From: Gyrodactylus bullatarudis | Lineage: Eukaryota; Platyhelminthes; Monogenea; Gyrodactylidea; Gyrodactylidae | Assembly: GCA_012064415.1 (NCBI GenBank) | Contig: SSNU01000064.1 | Span: forward strand, 99,781 to 163,780 | Length of the DNA: 64,000 nucleotides | Reading direction: 5' to 3' | Shown: one piece after another, positions 1 to 10,909 of the stretch | Numbering within the stretch: position 1 is the first letter of the stretch | How the letters are laid out: each line of letters begins with the position of its first letter | Notes under the pieces: generated by a model | The model's database searches: none | What the model saw: only the letters and a program-made list of their open reading frames with translations | What the model was told of the DNA's origin: nothing | Translations under genes and position numbers: made by a program

Positions 1-38
1 CAACATTGATTTTCATAAGTGAATGTTCCTGGGGAGAA

Positions 39-44
39 TTTATT
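39..44 (-). terminator. poly(A) signal of the eL37 gene
   Basis: On the minus strand this reads AATAAA, about 33 nt past the eL37 stop codon. The position suits a polyadenylation signal for that gene. Confidence 0.6.
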
Positions 45-76
45 GAGAAAATGTTTTAACGATAGAAATGTTATAT

Positions 77-343
77 TTAAGTAGCTTTGGCCTTTGGGGG
101 ACCGCTTCTAAATCCATTCTTGAAACGTCTGTTGACACGCTTGAGGTGGACACATCTACCAACACCGGTAGTTCTTCTTCTCTTTGCTTTCTCGGACCAG
201 TTAAATTTCCTCATTTTCTGGTGTGGAAATGCACACGAGGCGCAGGTTTTCTTCTGAATGTGATAAGCCTTTTTGCCACATCTGCGACAGAAGGTATGGG
301 ACTTGTTGTGTCTCTTACCAAACGAAGTAGTACCTTTAGTCAT
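77..343 (-). CDS. RpL37: 60S ribosomal protein eL37
   Basis: Cytosolic large-subunit ribosomal protein, a small basic zinc-ribbon protein that binds rRNA. The 88-aa product starts [20 protein letters not shown], the usual start of this family, and is close to the usual family length. The zinc ribbon is visible as C-x2-C-x11-C-x2-C (CRRC ... CASC) at residues 19-37, followed by the basic [15 protein letters not shown] and RFKNGFRSG segments typical of eL37. The coding region has no intron. The bases just before the ATG (gatatag on the minus strand) look like a splice acceptor, so a 5'UTR intron or a spliced-leader addition is possible but unproven. It is divergently arranged with the small mitochondrial-type gene at 460, with 116 bp between start codons. 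Confidence 0.97.
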   Translation of the reverse strand: MTKGTTSFGKRHNKSHTFCRRCGKKAYHIQKKTCASCAFPHQKMRKFNWSEKAKRRRTTGVGRCVHLKRVNRRFKNGFRSGPPKAKAT

Positions 344-459
344 CTATATCACGAGAATAATTAAACTGTGATGATTAAATAAACAACTTTAAAACAAGAT
401 TTGATAGGAATTTGTTTTAAATCAAAAACCTGTTTTTGTCACTTTTAAGTTATTATAAT
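344..459. promoter_or_regulatory. Short bidirectional promoter region, eL37 / mitochondrial-type gene
   Basis: Only 116 bp separate the two divergent start codons, so both 5'UTRs and both core promoters must lie here unless they overlap the opposite gene. The stretch is very AT-rich and I see no clear TATA box. Its role is inferred from position. Confidence 0.5.
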
Positions 460-802
460 ATGAGCCTTAGAATCTTGTCCAGACTTTCAAGTTAGTAATA
501 CTTTTATAATTCAAGATTTGAAAACTATTAAAAGAAATGCTCACTTCCCTATAAGATTTCCCCAGGAAACCTATGATGCTATTGAAGTGCCCAAAAAAGA
601 TTGGGCATTATATACAGCTCAGAAAAATAAGGAGTATAATGCTTATATGGGTGCCTCAATACTTTTTTCTGTCATTACCTTCGGAATTCTCTTCAAAGTG
701 ATGGATCCCTTCCAGTACCTTGGCCAGGGTAGAGGAAATAGTGAAGAAAGACTTGCATTCTTAAATGCTGATAAAGAAATAGTTGAGGAACTTCTTGGAT
801 AA
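460..802 (+). CDS. Small single-pass mitochondrial-type protein (Deltameth_res-like), two exons
   Basis: Proposed exons 460-490 and 516-802, giving 105 aa. Exon 2 is open from upstream but has no in-frame ATG until far inside. Joining it to MSLRILSRLS from 460 across a 25-nt GT-AG intron gives an Arg-rich, acid-free N-terminus that looks like a mitochondrial presequence. Next comes an E-V-P-K-K-D-W ... Y-N-A-Y-M-G segment, one membrane helix (residues about 60-75, GASILFSVITFGILFKVM) and a short acidic tail. The layout of a short soluble W/Y-rich stretch followed by one TM helix resembles the Deltamethrin-resistance (prag01) domain of small inner-membrane proteins. I recognise this only as a resemblance. 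Without the intron, the ATG at 460 runs into TAG at 493. The gene is real with fair confidence; its function is uncertain. Confidence 0.6.
491..515 (+). other. Candidate 25-nt micro-intron
   Basis: Starts gttagt and ends ttcaag. Removing it joins ...CTT TCA A to AT TTG AAA, restoring one frame from the ATG at 460 to the stop at 800-802 and skipping an in-frame TAG. Its length of 25 is not a multiple of 3, so splicing is needed for the frame. Confidence 0.55.
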
Positions 803-1096
803 TAGTTTTAAATAAATTAGAGACATTAATTACTATATAACGTGTTTTATCTTGATGTAGATCTAGCATTACCCCACTGTTATTAGAAACACCCAAACTG
901 TAATGAATCAGATGTAATGTTTCAGAATGTTTCTACAGATTAAGTGACCAAGAAATATAGATTAACTAAATGCTAATATGGAAACTAATATAAAAACTCC
1001 AGCTTCAGTAAATCAAGTAAAGCTAACTGATAGGTAGGTGGATCATGATTATTTTAATGAGAATATTTAAGAAAAGAATATCCAAAATTTATTGAT

Positions 1097-1932
1097 TTAT
1101 TTTTTAGATTTCTTGGGATCTGACTTCTTCTTGGTGGAGTCTTTTTTGGGGTCAACTTTTGCTTTACCCTCGACTTTGCCTTTAGCCTTTTCACCCTTTG
1201 GTTGGGATTCACTTTGAGCCTTCTTAGGGTCAGTCTTGTACTCATCAGGTGGGGCAGACATGACCCATTCATTTCGTTTCTTTTCTAGTTTATCTTCGCG
1301 TCTCTTGCGTGCTTCCTTGTTGCGCTGACGGAGGGCTTCAGCTTGGTCAGCCATTTGCTTGGATCTGATCTTTTCTGCCTTTTTCTTGTGAATGTAGTCA
1401 ATCAAAACGCGCTTGTTCTTGAATTGATTACCCTTACAGAGCTGGTAAAGAACGTGATACCTAAATGTATTTGGAATTTCTATTAAGAGGTTAGGGAGAA
1501 TATAAACTGAGTTTTGCTTACATGTGACGATCAATGCGGCTAGCTTCTCTATAACGTTTGAGGAGACGTCTGAGAACTCTCATTCTTCTCATCCACAAGA
1601 CTTTTGAAGGCATTCTAGCCTCTTTGGTACCTCTCCTTTTACCTGTACCGCAATGACGACCCATGCGACGAGCAAGAAGACGCTTTCTCACTCTGCTTCG
1701 GGAGTGGACAGCTACAGGCTTTTTGATGATAAGACTATCAGCATACAATTTTCTAATTGTTTTTCTTGAGTTGGCATTTGCAATGGTTTGGTTTTCGTTT
1801 GGATCTAGCCAAACTCTGCCCTTACCACAGCCGAGGACGGCAGCTGCTAATCTCTTTTGTGTACGTAAATCACTGCAAAATAATCATGGTAAATAAGAGG
1901 ATAGGAAGATTAATTTGTTAGACATACCTCAT
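1097..1932 (-). CDS. RpL19: 60S ribosomal protein eL19, three coding exons
   Basis: Cytosolic large-subunit ribosomal protein. Coding exons on the minus strand are 1928-1932 (ATGAG), 1522-1872 and 1097-1460. The introns are 55 nt (1873-1927) and 61 nt (1461-1521), both GT-AG. The product has 239 aa and begins [20 protein letters not shown]. The conserved [46 protein letters not shown] and long basic C-terminal helix ([20 protein letters not shown]) are all present. The methionine at the second junction is split AT|G. After the usual end near [10 protein letters not shown] there is an extra low-complexity Lys/Pro/Glu tail of roughly 40 residues, making it longer than the roughly 200 aa usual in animals. 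Minus-strand AATAAA motifs follow the stop. It is divergent to the RING-H2 gene with 115 bp between start codons. Confidence 0.95.
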
Positions 1933-2047
1933 CTGTTGTGGCAAACGTGAAGATTTGTACTTGGCGGCGATAAATCAATATAATCCAAAAAGGAAAATTC
2001 AGCAATTTTTTGTTTAAACTTTTAAAAATTCGAAAATCCAGTTTTTA
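1933..2047. promoter_or_regulatory. Short bidirectional promoter region, eL19 / RING-H2 gene
   Basis: A 115-bp gap between two divergent start codons. No clear TATA box is seen. Like the eL37 pair, it pairs a ribosomal protein gene with an unrelated gene head-to-head. The role is inferred from position. Confidence 0.45.
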
Positions 2048-4676
2048 ATGGATACCAATCAGAACTATTCCCATGATAAAGCTAAGAGGGCTCGTACCAG
2101 CTCATATAATAGTAATAATATATCTATGAAAAGTGTCAATGTTTTCGTTAATCTGACGAATCCTCTTTCACCCCTCTCTCGTGTATCATCTCTAAGCTCT
2201 GATTTTCTTCTCAAAGAGCAAAAGCCAAGATATATTTATTTTCCAAAGACACATTCATGCAGTGATTTACCTGACACTTGCAATGAATCTACTGAGAAGG
2301 AAAGTTGCCCTGTGATTGAATATCGTATTCGAAATGACCCCATTGATATGGAAGCTAAAATATTGGAAAATGATGCTCAAATCCAGACTACGATCAGGTT
2401 TAATGATGAAAGCCAAGCATCTTCAATTGAAACAACAGTTACTTATCTCAGTACTGACACTTCCTCGATAGTCTACTCAACATCAAGGCTAAATGTTTTT
2501 TCAGACAGTTTCAAGAGTCTATCAACTCAATCTACAACCAAATCTTTTCCAGAGATTGATTTAACTCTCCGAACTACAATGCAAATAAGCAATACGAAAA
2601 AAGAGGATGATTTAAATATCTCTCCTTCAAGCTTAAACTCTGATATTGATCACAAGCCAAGCTCATCTGCTAAACCTGTTCTTAGTCCTATAATCAGAAA
2701 CATTCGGCCTACAAAGAATTTTTCCAGTCAACAGGTCTGCTCCATTTCAACCATGAATATTGGTTCAATTAAGCCAAATCTCTTTAATTCAAACTCTGCT
2801 GTGAAAGAACCGATAGTTCATGCTCAAAACGAAAATCCTCAAATGTAAGTTGCCAACAAAACTATGTTCTAATTGCTCTATCAGTAGCATTTTAGTCTAA
2901 TTAATCATCTGAAACAGAGACCCATCCTTTCATAATATATTTGAATTTTTCAAGGCTTTGAAATCATTTTGGATTATCTTTATTATCAAGTTTATCTATT
3001 TAGTAATAAAACTGCGAATAATTCATTCGAGAAATTTAACTTTCACATACTCCATATACTTTACGTATATATATTTATATTTATATATGATGTGGGGATT
3101 TTGGAGAATAAACTTTTTCCTCTTAGATCTTCCTCTGCTCCTAGTGAAATGGTAATTTCTGAGGTAGTTATATGTACACCACCATCACCTCAGATGCCCT
3201 ATCACGTGCCCATTTCAAGTTACAATCTATTGCCACCGTTGCCTTCAAGACTCCCTTTGCCAAATCAAAACATTAGAACATTTACTCGCCCTCAATATTC
3301 CTATACCATACCTTGTCAGATTAATTCCCAACAATTTCTATCACCAACAAACTTTCATTGCAACAGCCTAGAAAGCAGTCGCCCACGGTCGAGCTTTCAA
3401 TCTTCCCAACCCAGTGATCAGAACAGCCTGGCAAGGATTAGATCTGCATCGAATCAACCACCTGGCTCCCTCAACATTGTCTCAAATAGTACAACATTTT
3501 TAAATTCTCGTCCTATTCAACTACCGATGCCTACCAGCCAGAATTTATCACTTCTACATCATGTTTTAACTCCGACTTTGAACTCTTCCCCTTCATCACA
3601 TCAGCCCATCCATCAGTCTCAAGCTCAGAACATTCTCATGCCAACTTCCCTCAACCCATGGACTAATCACCTTCAAATGATTGGCATTAACTCACCCGTC
3701 ATTAGAACTACCCAGCTGGTTACCCACTCAAATCTTCATGCTCAAGTCTTTCAAGCCAATCGTAGCACCACTCCTTTCCCACCCCAAAGTCAACCGGAAT
3801 CAGCCACAATAACAAATATCGAGACTGTCAACCTTATATTCGACTACACTTCCACAGACAAGGGCCTAACAAAGGAAGAACTAGACAAACTACCAACAAG
3901 GTGCTATCAAATTGTCGAGGACCAAGTAAGTCTTTATCAAACATTCAACTATAGTCAAATTATAATTTATACGAAATTCTATTGATTAGTGTGTATTCTT
4001 TCTGTGACTTTTATTCTTCTAGTTTCTTCAATGCATAGCATCTTTAATTGCGCATCCTAATGATGATATTTCTCGATCTCTTTCAACTTGTTTGTAATTT
4101 TAAATTAATTCCAACTCACATCGAATACATTCGTGCTCTTGGTTGTCAAGTCGAGAGACAAATAAATAACCAAAGAATAGGCATAACAATTTATAACAGG
4201 TTGATTTCTCATCAGTTAGAAATCTAAATTTTATTTTTAACTTGTAAATAAATAAATTTAAAAATAAGTAAGCATACTTTATAAGTATTACTTACCATGA
4301 ATATGCTTACTCGGGATAGGAATATTCGAAAAACTTAAAAGTGATTACTAGGTAAGGGCTTTTACGTAAAAAAAAGTTAGTAAGCATAATCTATATTAAA
4401 TAAATCCAACTTAGATTATCAACATGGAAGAAGATGAGAACGGCTACTCCTTACGCAGGTGCATGATTTGCTTAGAAGACTTCATCATAGACGAATCAGT
4501 CCTACGAGCTCTGGCCTGCAAACACGAGTTCCATATCCAATGTGTTGATCAATGGTTAGATGTAAGTAGATTCCCTTGGTGTAAAGTTTACATTCATATT
4601 TTAATGGGGAATACATTTTCTTTTATAGAAAAAGAGAACCTGTCCCTTATGCAGAGCAGAGGCTAGCATCAGTTGA
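2048..4676 (+). CDS. RING-H2 E3 ubiquitin ligase, RNF38/RNF44/RNF111-like, four exons
   Basis: Exons 2048-2844, 3127-3925, 4415-4561 and 4629-4676; introns of 282, 489 and 67 nt, all GT-AG and phase-consistent, giving 596 aa. Residues 1-500 are low-complexity, rich in Ser, Thr, Pro, Asn and Gln, as in long RING-H2 ligases of this type. A conserved lead-in (GLTKEELDKLPTR) precedes the RING, as in RNF38/44. The RING-H2 ligands are C548, C551, C567, H569, H572, C575, C586 and C589 (CMIC ... CKH-EFH-IQC ... CPLC), followed by RAEAS and the stop, so the RING is at the extreme C-terminus. The last exon encodes only the final 15 residues, including the last two zinc ligands. Function (E2 recruitment and ubiquitin transfer) follows from the domain; substrates are unknown. 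Confidence 0.88.
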
Positions 4677-7600
4677 AGCTAAACTAGAGAATTATCCCCT
4701 TGATGTTAAAGATATATATTTCTCACGTGAAAATAAAATATTTACAGAATATACAAGATTTGTTTCAAGGAGAATAAAAGAATAAACTTTATAAATTTAT
4801 GAAACATTTTGAATAAAGAATATCTCTTAATAAATAAATCAATCAAACTATTTGTTATCATCACTAAACTACTCTTAAGTATATCTACACACTAAAAATA
4901 ATAATAATAATTAGAGAGTTTAAAAGTCTTCTAAGTACCTTACAGTCTAACGTCTAAAATTACGTATAATTATTGAGCTGGTAGGAAAAGACCGTGATAG
5001 AATCGGGTCATATCTTTAATGAGTTAAACTGAAAAGGAAAATTTCTGATAGATTTGACAAATAAGAACCTGCTATGGCTAAAATTTAGGGTCTCCCAGGA
5101 CTTGGTTGATGATTTCTCTCATGTTCAGATCAGATCAAATCAGCTTGAATCAGATCGAAATTTTTAGTAGTGTCAGGAAACTTTTAAGTCAAAGCATCGA
5201 AAAATCATGTAACTTTAAAAAATGTAAAACAAAGCTTTACTACAATCCTTTATTTTGGAAATACAATACAAAACGTACTAATTTTTGATGAGAAAAGATA
5301 ATTAGAATTTTGATTTATTATCAATATTCGTCTTAATTTATTTATTTAAAGTCGATCAATGATATGTACAAATCATACATCTTCAGATTGGATGACAGCA
5401 TGAATGGCAAACTAAAACAGTTTTATCTCACTTCCTCTAAACAAAAGGGGAAAATTTAGGGGACGACGAGACTATCGTTACGAAAATCTTGATAGAACTA
5501 CAAAAAAATTTTGTATTGAAGCATGGCCAGACTGTATTTTCAATGAATTCGTACTTTGGAATCACTCGGTTGTTAGATGAATTTCCAAACTTTTCTTTTA
5601 CAATGAAACCAGTTAACGTGGGATGACTTATTCTCTCCAAGAAATATCATCCGAGTAGGACCATGATTCTACAAAATATTTAGAAGAGGTTTTTGGACGA
5701 AATTATCTGAACAGATTTGGTCTCAGATTTCGAATTTTTGGCATTTACTCTTGCTATTAACAACGTTGTTAACTTGTTACATGTTTACAACGATTACAAA
5801 AGTAAAGAATTCTTTATTTACCACAACATAAAATTGACCAAATGGGCCTGTTTCTACCTACTGAAGCAGAGGATTTCTAAACACTTGTTATGAGACAATC
5901 TTCCATAGTCTCTGAAATGAGTTTCGTTTCATGAAGCTAGCCTCAGATACAAATTATCATAGATCAAGTTTCCCTAGAGTTTATGTGTTTCCCATAAGAA
6001 TGAATATGCATATCCCTTCTCTCATAATTACATGTAGCATGTGCTAAATAATAAATCCCTCAGGTATGTGAAGATTTGTATCCAAATTTAACTTGACTCA
6101 GATGACATCGAAATTTATATCAAGAATTCTTCTGATTTTTCCGCATTACCTGTGTTCTTTACTAGGGGGTAAAAATCTTGTAAAAATTTGTCACGTATTA
6201 TGTATTACTATATATTCTGAAAATAAAATACTTTATCATCTACAATTACTTAAGAACTACCCATGTTTTAAGCCGTAAGATACAGATACTTTTGTATCCT
6301 CTTTCTAAATCCTTTAAATACAAAGAGACCTTATCAACATTATCAGGTCTGGAATGATAGGGGGATTCTACATGATAAATGTTTAGACTGAAATTTTTAG
6401 TAAATTTTAGATCTGATCTACTCAAATTGGATGCATGAGAGTTGAAAAATGAAACTGACAAAATATAGTTTTACGAGGGGAAATTTCTAATTCATCAGAG
6501 TCATTTCTCAGATGTTAGAATATTAATGGATCTTGGAATATTGAGACAAAGTTGGATTATAAATGTTTTAAGCAAGATTATTATCTGTGAGAAATATATA
6601 TTATTATACAGGATTAAAAATTTTTCATTATTAAAATGAAAGATGATCTAAAATTATCTCAAGTTGTATTCTAGGTTCAAGTTTTATTTCGTCAGATCTC
6701 AAGGGGGGAGGAGGGAGTAACTAATAGTCCTTACGAATTCACCCTTACTCAATAGAATGACTTTATACAGCCCGACTCATTGAAACCTCAGGAAATACTT
6801 CGTTTACTCATTCAGTTATACAGATTAGTTGATCTTTTTGAAAAAAATCTGGTTTATAGAGATGAAAGGTAAAAATTGCATGTAAAGGTTTGAAAGGCTG
6901 ATTTTTAGATCAAACTATGACCACACCTTTTGATCAATAAATTCTGGACTAAAATTAATTGCATGGTGATCAAACTCTTGTATCTCTCTTGAACTGGAAA
7001 ACTGGCCAACTATCCAGATTTAGTTGATAAACTTGGAAAGAGAAGTCTCCATGACAATTTTCCAATGATAATCGAGCAATGTTCTATCAGTAAATCTCAT
7101 TAAATTTAAAGTAAAAATATAATTTGAGTTTATCAGAGAAGAAATTCTGTCAACTTCTAGTCTAATCATTCTTCTTTTATCAAATGTCAGCATTTTACTG
7201 CTTCAAATCTTTCAAATTCGATAAAAATTTCGAGGTCAAACGTTGAAAAAGTTAATAATTGTCTAGATTGAATAATTTCAAAAAAATTATTTTGCTCCCA
7301 ACTATTCGGTTAAAAAAATATTAATTTCTTTACAAATACTAAGTTCATATCTCAGTATCAACCCAGTAGCTTTAGACACTTGACGAGGGGTAACAAGTTG
7401 TGAATGATTAAAACCAAATTAAGGCAGGTTAATACGAAGATGGGAACTGACGATGTATGGTCCTTACAAAAATCTCGAAATAATGAAGAACTTTTGAGAT
7501 CTATAATTCTTTTACTATGGCGAAGAAAAAATCAATTTCAATTGCATATTCTTGTCTTTGAATTCTTTGAGCTTGAATTTCTTGCTGATATCAAAGTGAA

Positions 7601-8398
7601 AGAGTGATGCAAAGTTGAAATTTAAAACCATTAGATTAAACAAGAGAACCAATTATCACTGTTGAATATTCTCAGTCAGTAAAAATGGTCAAAAATGACT
7701 CTTTTACATAATGGTAAGAGGATTCTGGTACAACTTTGATCTCCTCTATTGATCCTGATGCTAAGAATCAACTTGAAAGAAAAAAATAGTTCAAGTTCAG
7801 TTTGATGTATTGTTGTGAATGCATACTTGAGGACTCAGAATGAAAATTGAGCATCAATTGAGTCCAGAAAAGGGACCACCACTTTACAATGACAAGAGTC
7901 TGTGCTTCATCAATAGAAATAGAATAAGAACCATGGTTCATAGAATAACTATCTCAATTTGTAATGCGTAAGAATCATTTCTGAAGTTTGTAAAATGTTG
8001 TGACTAAAACCATTTAAATAATTCAAATTTACATTGATAAATAGTAAACAAGTCTAGAATGCGTTGAAAAAGTTCTTGTCAGATTTCCTGTTTTTTTTAA
8101 AATTAGATACTACACTGAAACATTGTACTAAGTGGTGATAACAATCAAATTCTGACAAATTTCATTACTTGGTAAGACAGAACAGTTTTTCTCATTCAAA
8201 TCAAAATTTCCTGCTTATCTACAGAATGAGAAACATTACCTCCAGTTTAATCTAAAAATATTTCGTTAATATACGCGTGTTTCGTCTTCTTTTGGACTCG
8301 TCAGTATGCCATGATTTGGACCTAGGACTTCTTCGGGGGTACGTCAGAGCATATGTAGAAGTAATCCGAGTTTTATGGAAGGTTAGATGAGAGCGGAT
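4677..8398. other. Intergenic, no gene seen
   Basis: AT-rich DNA after the RING-H2 gene. An AATAAA-type signal lies near 4734-4740. No open frame here shows a recognisable domain or splice-linked neighbour. This is the left end of a 22-kb gene desert. Confidence 0.5.
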
Positions 8399-8565
8399 TT
8401 ACCATTGGACTACACTGTAAGAGGACGAAACGTGCGTGTCTACCAACGATGTATACTTGGATTATTTCTAAATGCTCTGAGAAATTCTTTCGCACTATAG
8501 TCACGTTGGGATCCATATGTAAACGGTAACATTCAGCGACATGGGCTAATACATTACCGAATAAG
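8399..8565 (+). repeat. Interspersed repeat copy 1 (SINE-like), internally deleted
   Basis: Matches the reverse complement of 10213-10390. Shared blocks are TTGGACTACA-TG, GGACGAAACGTGCG, TCTACCAACxATGTATACTTGG, ATTATTTCTAAATGCTCTGAGA, CTATAG and ACATGGGCT. This copy lacks about 35 nt that in copy 2 hold a tRNA box-B-like GGTTCAAATC. Confidence 0.6.
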
Positions 8566-8995
8566 ATAAACCTGTGAAATATATCACCTAAGCACCTAGA
8601 ACGAAATAATTGTATACTATAGTTGATTATATTATAAAAATTCCTTTCATAAATACGTAGTTCCAGCTCATTATTCAATAGAATTACAGTCGTGGACAGA
8701 ACTGGTGGAGTAAGCCATTCCGACGAAAATAAAGCGGCATATACCACGAAAAGGTGTATTATTGATCAAAATTTTGAAATCTATTGGTGGAATTATTTTG
8801 TTCGAAAATTAAGGGGGCCGCAAAATTTTTATGGGTCAAAATTGATTACTTTAGAGGTTAATACTGACTTTATTATTTGCTCTAGAGAGAATAAAAAATG
8901 TTCATTAGAGCCTATTAAATGCGCTCTTTCATTTGAAAATAAAAAAATTCTACAAAAACCCTTCTTTCAAAAGTCGTTTTACACCATTTTTACTC

Positions 8996-9381
8996 AACCC
9001 TTTCAGGTCCGAATCTATTTAATGAGTTCAAACATTGAATATGAATACATATTCGGAATCAGAATGAATTATAGATGAATAACAAAACCTTTAATTATCT
9101 GAAAACTTTTTAATAGAAAATCTTTTTTCGACACTTTTCAATGCATTTTTCCTATCTACTTTCAAGCGACAGCAAAAGTAATTTTAGGATTTTTTCAATA
9201 AATAAGGTGAATTTAGTCAATTCTAATAAAATAACTTTTGGTCCAACTTTTTTCGGAAAGATTGATAAACAAGTTATTTAATGGTGTGTATCTTTTATTT
9301 TATGGGATCTTTATTTCAAAAAAAAATTTTAGGTTTAATATTTTGGCCCACATACATATGGGCAATGGACCTGAAAGGGTT
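8996..9381. repeat. Possible MITE with 15-bp terminal inverted repeats
   Basis: AACCCTTTCAGGTCC at 8996-9010 is matched by its exact reverse complement at 9367-9381. They bound 386 bp of AT-rich DNA with no coding content. Similar CCCTTTCGG-type ends occur elsewhere in the window (near 23550 and 49060). I could not establish a target-site duplication. Confidence 0.35.
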
Positions 9382-10212
9382 AAAAGTAGTATTGTAATAA
9401 GTCATATTTCGCTATATAGGAACACATTTAAGACTTTGTGGATCTAACTTGACAAAATACCAGATTCATGGGATACATCAACAAGGTGTATTCTCTCATT
9501 AGTTGACTATCCATGTACCGAAACTTCTTAAAGAGGGGGTTGTTTATATTCCATCTAGATCAAATTTTACTAATGGATATTCTGCACCATTAAGGAAAGC
9601 ATCTTTTCGTAAAAAAAGATCGGATGAATTGTCACGAGGCCTAAATCTCACCAGTAGTCAATGAGAAGATGAAATTAATTTGTAATAAAAACTCTGACGT
9701 GTTGTTATTCTCTCTAATTCCAACACACAAGAAGAAATCATCTTTCTTTATCACAATGCAAAAAGAAAAAGATTGTATTCAAGGTGAAGGGGAGAAACTA
9801 AAAAGAATAGGAACATCTGGCGAGAGACAACTTGAAAAAAGATTCATAAGGAGAAAAATAGAAAGGATAAAAACTACCGATTCGTAAACTTTGAATCATT
9901 TGTCTGATATTACAATAAGGAAAAATCGTTACAGAATTAAAAGAACGAATCAAAATCATTGTAAAACTTGTTGTATTCTCATTATGTTTTATCTTTTTTT
10001 CTTATTTCTATATCAATCTTGAACATGGAGAATCAATAAGAGTAATAATACTAAGGAGTGATCACTAATTCAGCATTAGTAGTTTATGCGGAATTTAAAT
10101 TATGGAAAACTGTTTTTATAATAACAACAATAATTGGGAGAGCAAGTTAAATAAGACTAAAGAGGAAGTGGCAATGATTTGACACCTTCAACATTTCATC
10201 TGTATTTGGTAA
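9382..10212. other. Intergenic, no gene seen
   Basis: AT-rich. An open stretch at 9669-9887 is Lys/Glu-rich and has no recognisable domain. I see no gene. Confidence 0.4.
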
Positions 10213-10390
10213 TGGATCAGCCCATGTGGCTGAATTTTAGAGCCGACCGTGGCTATAGTACGAAAGAAACTCTCAGAGCATTTAGAAATAATCCAAGTAT
10301 ACATTGTTGGTAGACATGTACGCACGTTTCGTCCTGTCAACCTGCCACAACCTTAGATTTGAACCTAAGACCTCTGGCATTGTAGTCCAT
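10213..10390 (-). repeat. Interspersed repeat copy 2 (tRNA-derived SINE-like)
   Basis: Inverted relative to copy 1 at 8399. Read on the minus strand it contains GGACTACAATGCCAGAGG then TTAGGTTCAAATCTAAGG. The second looks like a tRNA T-arm with a box B (GGTTCAAATC), so a tRNA origin is likely. A box A is not obvious. Confidence 0.55.
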
Positions 10391-10762
10391 TTATTTTTAT
10401 GATCTATCAATAGTCCTAATTGAGGTTAATGGTCAAAGGTATCTTGAAATCGTTATAGAAAAAACGATTAAAACTGATCGATATGAGGCTGGGAATCCAT
10501 GATATTTATAAGAATTATCCGATATGATGGTCAAAGTTACCGATGATTTTTTCTGCTTGATAATTAGTGAAATCAATGTAATCGATTATCTACCCAATTT
10601 CAAATCAAACTGAAATTCAGTGCCAGCTAAATAATAATTCAGTAAATAAGCTTGAGGGTTTTCTAATCTAACTAAATCTTTATTTATTTTTATTCTTGAG
10701 CTAGCTGAAATACCAAAAAGAGAAAGATTCCAATCAATAGATAATTTATTATTATTGAAAAG

Positions 10763-10909
10763 TTATCCAGGCCTAAAAGCACTGTAGAGTGCTCTACGCT
10801 GGGGTGTCTTATAGTGGTCGTCAAACAGCATATTCGAATGATCCAGCATTTCTGAATAGATGAAGGCTAGCATTACACTTATCAGAGTCATAAAAACTTT
10901 GAAATTCAT
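10763..10909 (-). CDS. Secreted short peptide precursor, putative amidated peptide, copy A
   Basis: Single-exon frame of 48 aa with start codon at 10909-10907 and TAA at 10763-10765. Residues 1-19 (MNFKVFMTLISVMLAFIYS) form a classic signal peptide with one Lys, a hydrophobic core and small residues at the cut site. A short acidic spacer (EMLDHSNMLFDDHYKTPQ) leads to a dibasic RR at 38-39, then ALYSAFRPG and the stop. Processing at RR and use of the terminal Gly as amide donor would give an 8-residue ALYSAFRP-amide. A minus-strand AATAAA follows the stop by about 15 nt, and a TATA-like box lies about 100 nt upstream of the ATG. Copy B encodes an identical protein and copy C (14680) a divergent one. 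In this copy another in-frame ATG lies 12 nt upstream, but copy B does not share it, so I chose the conserved start. I do not recognise a named family; the neuropeptide-like role is inferred from architecture. Confidence 0.8.
   Translation of the reverse strand: MNFKVFMTLISVMLAFIYSEMLDHSNMLFDDHYKTPQRRALYSAFRPG

Noticed and set aside
68..364. Plus-strand open frame of 98 codons
   Set aside because: Antisense shadow of eL37, whose minus-strand product is unmistakable.
477..515. Alternative 39-nt intron starting at GTCCAG in the mitochondrial-type gene
   Set aside because: Its length is divisible by 3, so it would not bring the ATG at 460 into the exon 2 frame.
2958..3126. In-frame upstream extension of RING-gene exon 2
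   Set aside because: It is intron sequence: a good acceptor (CTCTTAG) at 3126 joins exon 1 in the right phase.
8373..9078. Open frames of 124 (-) and 128 (+) codons
   Set aside because: They overlap the SINE-like repeat and MITE sequence; the composition is not protein-like and no homologous motif is seen.
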